From Pseudomonas mangiferae (GTDB taxonomy: Bacteria; Pseudomonadota; Gammaproteobacteria; Pseudomonadales; Pseudomonadaceae), in NCBI RefSeq assembly GCF_007109405.1, contig NZ_VJOY01000007.1, positions 217,123-281,122 of the forward strand: 64,000 bases of DNA, given 5' to 3'. A program made the position numbers and the translations under genes. This document shows, piece by piece, positions 59,180 through 64,000 of this stretch (position 1 is the stretch's first letter; every line of letters begins with the position of its first letter). The notes under the pieces were generated by a model. The model saw nothing but the letters and a program-made list of their open reading frames with translations. It was not told the origin of the DNA and ran no database searches.

Positions 59180-61246
59180 ATGCCTCCCGTGGATAACCGC
59201 CTCGGCAAACCCGCCATCGGCCTTGCCCAGCACCTGACCTTCACCCTCGGCAGCGCCCTGCTGCTGATGCTGCTCTACAGCCTCCTGCGCCTGGCCCTGC
59301 TGGCCTACAACAGCGAACAGATCGGCGACACGCCGGTGGCCACCCTGGCCGAGGCCTTCGGCAACGGCCTGCGCTTCGACCTGCGCCTGGTGGTCTACGC
59401 CTGCGTGCCGCTGCTGCTGGCGCTGCTCTGGCGGCCGGCGATGAATGCCCGCGGCCTGTTCCGCGCCTGGCTGACGCTGTTCGCCAGCGTGACCCTGTTC
59501 CTCGGCCTGCTGGAGCTGGACTTCTACCGGGAATTCCACCAGCGCCTGAACGGCCTGGTGTTCCAGTACGTCAAGGAAGACCCGAAGACCGTGATGAGCA
59601 TGCTCTGGTATGGCTTCCCGGTGCTGCGCTACCTGCTGGCCTGGCTGCTGGCGACGCTGCTGCTGGCCTGGCTGTTCAAGCGCCTAGACCTGGCCACCCG
59701 GCCTCGGCCGCCGCGGGCCCTGAGCCTGGCGCCGGCCACCCGCCGCAGCCCCTGGTACGCGCACCTGGCGGTGTTCGTCGCCTGCCTGCTGGTGGCGGTG
59801 CTGGCGGCCCGCGGCACCCTGCGCCAAGGCCCGCCGCTGCGCTGGGGCGATGCCTTCACCACCGAGTCGATGTTCGCCAACCAGCTCGGCCTGAACGGCA
59901 CCCTGACCCTGATCGGCGCGGCCAAGAGCCAGCTTTCCGACCACCGCGACAACGCCTGGAAGAGCACCCTGCCCGACGACGAGGCCCGCCGGGTGGTGCG
60001 CGAGATGCTGCTGGGCGCCGACGACCGCCTGGTGGATGCCGACAGCGCCGTGGTGCGCCGCGACTACACGCCGCCGGCCGAGCGCACCCTGCCGGTACGC
60101 CACGTGGTGGTGATCCTGATGGAGAGCTTCGCCGGCCATTACGTGGGCGCCCTGGGCGCGCCGGGGAACATCACCCCGAACTTCGACGCCCTGGCCAAGG
60201 AAGGGGTGCTGTTCGAGCGCTTCTTCTCCAACGGCACCCACACCCACCAGGGGATGTTCGCCACCATGGCCTGCTTCCCCAACCTGCCCAGCTTCGAATA
60301 CCTGATGCAGATGCCCGAGGGCGGCCACAAGTTTTCCGGCCTGCCGCAGCTGCTCAGCGCCCGCGGCTTCGAGGACCGCTACGTCTACAACGGCGACTTC
60401 GCCTGGGACAACCAGGCCGGGTTCTTCGGCAACCAGGGCATGACCACCTTCATCGGCCGCGGCGACTACGTGGACCCGGTGTTCTCCGACCCCACCTGGG
60501 GCGTGTCCGACCAGGACATGTTCGACCGCGGCGCCCAGGAACTGGCCGCCCTCGACCCGGAGAAACCCTTCTACGCGCTGCTGCAGACCCTCTCCAACCA
60601 CACCCCGTACGCCCTGCCGGAGCAACTGCCGGTGGACCCGGTGACCGGTTTCGGCTCTCTCGACCAGCACCTCACCGCCATGCGCTACTCGGACTGGGCC
60701 CTGGGCCGCTTCTTCGAGAAGGCGCGCCAGTCGCCCTACTTCAAGGACACCCTGTTCGTGGTGGTGGGCGACCATGGCTTCGGCAGCAACGAGCAGCTCA
60801 CCGAGATGGACCTGTTCCGCTTCAACGTGCCGCTGCTGCTGATCGGCCCGGGCATCCAGGAGAAGTTCGGCGCGCGCCGCGACACCGTCGGCACCCAGGT
60901 GGACATCGTGCCCACCATCATGGGCCGCCTGGGGGGCGAGACCCGCCACCAGTGCTGGGGCCGCGACCTGCTGAACCTGCCCGAGGGCGACCCGGGCACC
61001 GGGGTGATCAAGCCCTCCGGCAGCGACCAGACCGTGGCCATCGTCTCCGGCGAGCGCATCCTGGTGCAGCCGCGGGACATGCCGGCCAAGGTCTACGACT
61101 ACCGGCTCGGCGCTAAGCCGTCCAGCCGGCACGTGGAGAACGCGCCCGACGAAGCGTCCCTCAAGCGCCGCCTCGACGCGTTCCTGAAGAGCGCCACCGA
61201 GAGCCTGCTGGACAACACCGCGGGGGTCGTCGACGCCAAGCCGTGA
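59180..61246 (+). CDS. LtaS-like membrane sulfatase/phosphoglycerol transferase
   Basis: 688 residues: about five N-terminal membrane segments, then an extracytoplasmic sulfatase-fold domain (about 300-600). Metal/active-site residues are visible as E315 (ILMESFAGHYVG), T353 (NGTHTHQGMFA, probable nucleophile) and D531-H532 (VVGDHGFGSN). Gram-negative members of this family modify periplasmic glucans or lipids with phosphoglycerol/phosphoethanolamine; the substrate here is not known. ATG at 59180 is used because membrane segments begin soon after; an earlier in-frame ATG at 59078 adds a polar stretch. Weak ribosome site. Confidence 0.87.
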   Translation: MPPVDNRLGKPAIGLAQHLTFTLGSALLLMLLYSLLRLALLAYNSEQIGDTPVATLAEAFGNGLRFDLRLVVYACVPLLLALLWRPAMNARGLFRAWLTLFASVTLFLGLLELDFYREFHQRLNGLVFQYVKEDPKTVMSMLWYGFPVLRYLLAWLLATLLLAWLFKRLDLATRPRPPRALSLAPATRRSPWYAHLAVFVACLLVAVLAARGTLRQGPPLRWGDAFTTESMFANQLGLNGTLTLIGAAKSQLSDHRDNAWKSTLPDDEARRVVREMLLGADDRLVDADSAVVRRDYTPPAERTLPVRHVVVILMESFAGHYVGALGAPGNITPNFDALAKEGVLFERFFSNGTHTHQGMFATMACFPNLPSFEYLMQMPEGGHKFSGLPQLLSARGFEDRYVYNGDFAWDNQAGFFGNQGMTTFIGRGDYVDPVFSDPTWGVSDQDMFDRGAQELAALDPEKPFYALLQTLSNHTPYALPEQLPVDPVTGFGSLDQHLTAMRYSDWALGRFFEKARQSPYFKDTLFVVVGDHGFGSNEQLTEMDLFRFNVPLLLIGPGIQEKFGARRDTVGTQVDIVPTIMGRLGGETRHQCWGRDLLNLPEGDPGTGVIKPSGSDQTVAIVSGERILVQPRDMPAKVYDYRLGAKPSSRHVENAPDEASLKRRLDAFLKSATESLLDNTAGVVDAKP

Positions 61247-61351
61247 CGCGGCGGCGGCCCTGGCACGGGGCCGCCGGCTTGACCGGCATCAAGCCGGGCG
61301 GCCGCTTCGCACCGTAGGATCAAGGACACATTCGAGGACGGGAGGGAATCG

Positions 61352-62425
61352 ATGAAACGGACTCGCACGCAATCCATCGCCTGGGGCGCCGTCGCCCTGC
61401 TGGTCGCCGCCGGCGCCTTCTACGCCTGGCGCAGCCTCGCACCCCAGGGCCTGGGGGAGGGCTTCGCCAGCGGCAACGGCCGGGTGGAAGCCACCGAGCT
61501 GGACGTGGCCACCAAGCTGGCCGGGCGGGTCGCCGAGCTGCGGGTGGACGAGGGCGATGTGGTCGAGGCCGGCCAGGTGCTGGCGCAGATGGACACCCAG
61601 GTGCTCCAGGCCCAGCTGGAGCAGGCCCGGGCCCAGGTCCGCCAGGCGCAGAACGCCAAGCTCACCGCCGCCGCCCTGGTGGCCCAGCGGGAGAGCGAGA
61701 AGGCCAGCGCCCAGGCGGTGGTGGTCCAGCGCCAGGCGGAGCTGACCGCCACCCAGAAGCGCCTGGCCCGCACCGAGGCGCTGGTCAAGCGCGCCGCGAT
61801 GCCCCAGCAGCAACTGGACGACGACAGCGCCACCAGCCAGAGCGCCCAGGCCGCGCTGTCCGCCGCCCGCGCCCAGGTGATCGCCGCCGAGGCGGGGATC
61901 GAGGCGGCCCGCTCCCAGGTGGTGGAGGCCCAGTCCGCCATCGAGGCGGCCAGCGCCAGCACCGCGCGCCTGCAGGCCGACCTGGAGGACAGCCAGCTCA
62001 AGGCGCCCCGCAGCGGCCGGGTGCAGTACCGGGTGGCCCAGGTGGGCGAAGTGCTGCCGGCCGGCGGCAAGCTGCTCAACCTGGTGGACCTGTCCGACGT
62101 CTACATGACCTTCTTCCTGCCTTCGGCCCAGGCCGGCCGGGTGCGCCTGGGGGACGACGTGCGGCTGGTGTTCGATGCCCTGCCGGACTACGTGATCCCG
62201 GCCCGGGTGTCCTACGTCGCCAGCGTCGCCCAGTTCACTCCCAAGAGCGTCGAGACCGCCAGCGAGCGGGAGAAGCTGATGTTCCGGGTCAAGGCACGCA
62301 TCGACCCGGCACTGCTGCGCGCCCACCAGGACTATGTGAAGACCGGCGTGCCGGGCATGGCCTACCTGCGCCTGGCGCCGGATGCCCAGTGGCCTGAGCA
62401 CCTGCAGATCAAGGTCCCGCAATGA
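61352..62425 (+). CDS. HlyD-family membrane-fusion protein (YhiI-like)
   Basis: 357 residues: an N-terminal membrane anchor ([19 protein letters not shown]), a biotinyl-lipoyl-like half ([41 protein letters not shown]), an Ala/Gln-rich helical hairpin of about 120 residues, then the second lipoyl half ([32 protein letters not shown]) and a beta-barrel. It is the periplasmic adaptor of an ABC exporter. The last codon overlaps the next gene's ATG as ATGA, so the pair is coupled. Relative of PA5232 from memory. Confidence 0.92.
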   Translation: MKRTRTQSIAWGAVALLVAAGAFYAWRSLAPQGLGEGFASGNGRVEATELDVATKLAGRVAELRVDEGDVVEAGQVLAQMDTQVLQAQLEQARAQVRQAQNAKLTAAALVAQRESEKASAQAVVVQRQAELTATQKRLARTEALVKRAAMPQQQLDDDSATSQSAQAALSAARAQVIAAEAGIEAARSQVVEAQSAIEAASASTARLQADLEDSQLKAPRSGRVQYRVAQVGEVLPAGGKLLNLVDLSDVYMTFFLPSAQAGRVRLGDDVRLVFDALPDYVIPARVSYVASVAQFTPKSVETASEREKLMFRVKARIDPALLRAHQDYVKTGVPGMAYLRLAPDAQWPEHLQIKVPQ

Positions 62426-64000
62426 GCGGCGCGGACCCGGTAGCGCGGCTCGACCGGGTGACGCTGCGCTACGGCGAGACCTGCGCGCTGGAGGCGGTCA
62501 GCCTGGACCTGCCGGCCAACCGCATGGTCGGCCTGATCGGCCCGGACGGGGTCGGCAAGTCCAGCCTGCTGGCGTTGCTGGCTGGCGCGCGGCGCCTGCA
62601 GCAGGGAACGGTGGCGGTGCTGGGCGGCGACATGGCCTCCGCCGCCCATCGCCGGGCGGTCTGCCCGCGGATCGCCTACATGCCTCAGGGCCTGGGCAAG
62701 AACCTCTACCCGACGCTGTCGGTGTTCGAGAACGTCGACTTCTTCGGTCGGCTGTTCGGCCAGGACCGCGCCGAGCGCGAGGCGCGCATCGCCGACCTGC
62801 TGGCCAGCACCGGCCTCGCGCCGTTCGCCGAGCGGCCGGCGGGCAAGCTGTCCGGCGGCATGAAGCAGAAGCTCGGGCTGTGCTGCGCGCTGATCCACGA
62901 CCCGGACCTGCTGATCCTCGACGAGCCCACCACCGGCGTCGACCCGCTGTCGCGCAACCAGTTCTGGCAGCTCATCGAGCGCATCCGCGCCGCCCGCCAG
63001 GGCATGAGCGTGCTGGTGGCCACTGCCTACATGGAGGAGGCGGAGCGCTTCGACTGGCTGGTGGCCATGGACGAAGGCCGCGTGCTGGCCACCGGCAGCC
63101 CCGCCGAGCTGCGCCAACAGACCGGCACCGCGCAGCTGGAGGAAGCCTTCGTCGCCCTGCTGCCGGAACGCAAGCGCGCCGGCCATCGCAGCCTGGCCAT
63201 CCCGCCGCGGCCGACGGCGACGGGGGCGCCGGCCATCGCCATCGAGGCCGATGGCCTGACCTGCCGCTTCGGCGACTTCGTCGCGGTGGACCGGGTCAGC
63301 TTCCGCATCGAACGCGGGGAAATCTTCGGCTTCCTCGGCTCCAACGGCTGCGGCAAGTCCACCACCATGAAGATGCTCACCGGCCTGCTGCCGGCCAGCG
63401 AGGGCACCTGCGCGCTGTTCGGCCGGCCGGTGGACGCCGGCGACCTGGGCACCCGGCGGCGGGTGGGCTACATGTCCCAGGCGTTCTCCCTGTACAGCGA
63501 GCTGAGCGTGCGGCAGAACCTGGTGCTCCACGGCCGGCTGTTCCACCTGCCGGCGGCGCGCATCGAGACGCGGGTCGCCGAGCTGCTGCAACGCTTCGAC
63601 CTGGACGCCGTGGCCGACGCGCTGCCCGGCGACCTGCCCCTGGGCATCCGCCAGCGCCTGTCCCTGGCGGTGGCGGTGATCCACGAGCCGGACATCCTGA
63701 TCCTCGACGAGCCCACCTCGGGCGTCGACCCGGTGGCCCGGGACGGCTTCTGGTCGCTGATGATCGACCTGTCGCGCAACCAGGGCGTGACCATCTTCAT
63801 CTCCACCCACTTCATGAACGAGGCGCAGCGCTGCGACCGCATCTCCCTGATGCACGCCGGCCGCGTGCTGGCCAGCGACACCCCGGACGCCCTGGTGCGC
63901 CAGCGCGGCCTGGGTAGCCTGGAAGCCACCTTCGTCGCCTACCTGGAAGAGGCCGCCAGTGCCTCGTCGCCCCCGGTGCCGACCCCGGCCGCACCCGCGC
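62422..64000 (+). CDS. rbbA: RbbA/YhiH-type ABC transporter, tandem ATPases (3' partial)
   Basis: 526 codons are present and the frame is still open at the edge of the window. Two complete nucleotide-binding domains: Walker [10 protein letters not shown] and signature LSGGMKQK with [13 protein letters not shown] in the first; [10 protein letters not shown] and a divergent signature LGIRQRLS with [13 protein letters not shown] in the second, followed by the Pro/Ser-rich linker. In RbbA-type proteins an ABC-2 permease domain follows in the same chain, expected beyond base 64000. With the HlyD-like adaptor this forms an exporter; E. coli RbbA was also linked to ribosomes. The ATGA overlap fixes the start at 62422. 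Confidence 0.85.
   Translation, partial: MSGADPVARLDRVTLRYGETCALEAVSLDLPANRMVGLIGPDGVGKSSLLALLAGARRLQQGTVAVLGGDMASAAHRRAVCPRIAYMPQGLGKNLYPTLSVFENVDFFGRLFGQDRAEREARIADLLASTGLAPFAERPAGKLSGGMKQKLGLCCALIHDPDLLILDEPTTGVDPLSRNQFWQLIERIRAARQGMSVLVATAYMEEAERFDWLVAMDEGRVLATGSPAELRQQTGTAQLEEAFVALLPERKRAGHRSLAIPPRPTATGAPAIAIEADGLTCRFGDFVAVDRVSFRIERGEIFGFLGSNGCGKSTTMKMLTGLLPASEGTCALFGRPVDAGDLGTRRRVGYMSQAFSLYSELSVRQNLVLHGRLFHLPAARIETRVAELLQRFDLDAVADALPGDLPLGIRQRLSLAVAVIHEPDILILDEPTSGVDPVARDGFWSLMIDLSRNQGVTIFISTHFMNEAQRCDRISLMHAGRVLASDTPDALVRQRGLGSLEATFVAYLEEAASASSPPVPTPAAPA

Overview
The window is a GC-rich gamma-proteobacterial chromosome segment, almost certainly Pseudomonas. The order pilQ-aroK-aroB-damX-like-gltB-gltD-hemE and, further on, metY, selO, an MscK-like channel, a NhaP2-type antiporter, an acyl-CoA dehydrogenase, rlmJ, msrA and dipA follows from memory the PA5040-PA5017 region of P. 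aeruginosa. Accessory blocks are inserted into this backbone. Both ends are cut: pilQ lacks its 5' end and the last ABC transporter gene lacks its 3' end.

Layout. 1-5042: type IV pilus secretin, two shikimate-pathway genes and a SPOR-domain protein, co-directional. 5277-11245: glutamate synthase gltBD behind a clear sigma70 promoter. 11246-12114: a non-coding convergent gap with an 11-copy heptamer array and a 143-bp inverted-repeat element. 12115-14548: a flavin monooxygenase and a sulfonate-type binding protein, read away from hemE. 15889-16707: two small genes of unknown function. 16747-34958: a twenty-gene minus-strand operon for an aryl polyene pigment-lipid. It carries two catalytic ketosynthases, a chain-length-factor-like protein, a ketoreductase, two dehydratases (one fused to the acyl-activating enzyme), two acyl carrier proteins, an aromatic amino acid ammonia-lyase, a methyltransferase, a thioesterase, a glycosyltransferase, two acyltransferases, an MMPL/RND exporter, a LolA-like carrier, a lipoprotein, a flavin halogenase-like enzyme and two less usual membrane proteins. 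Most neighbouring genes overlap, so expression is probably translationally coupled.

35163-37836: tandem-domain universal stress protein, zinc-ribbon thioredoxin and O-acetylhomoserine sulfhydrylase. 38094-54168: housekeeping genes plus an HD-GYP protein and the c-di-GMP phosphodiesterase DipA. 54241-58409: threonine aldolase, small secreted proteins, an AT-richer pair that looks like a peptidoglycan-amidase toxin with a periplasmic immunity protein, and a secreted protein with a c-type heme motif and a C-terminal MVL-type lectin motif. 58410-59179: a non-coding gap with repeated DnaA-box-like pairs. 59180-64000: a membrane sulfatase/LtaS-like enzyme and the start of an HlyD plus RbbA-type ABC export system.

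Most notable observations: (i) a dispersed element of about 142 bp with terminal inverted repeats, in three copies, each in a convergent 3'-3' gap, including a diverged third copy between a DUF1348-like gene and selO; (ii) the four-module DnaA-box-like array at 58481-58918; (iii) the amidase/immunity-like pair; (iv) the cytochrome-lectin-like fusion; (v) two leaders whose Shine-Dalgarno sequence can be sequestered. No tRNA, rRNA, CRISPR array or transposase gene was seen. All family assignments come from reading motifs; no database search was run.
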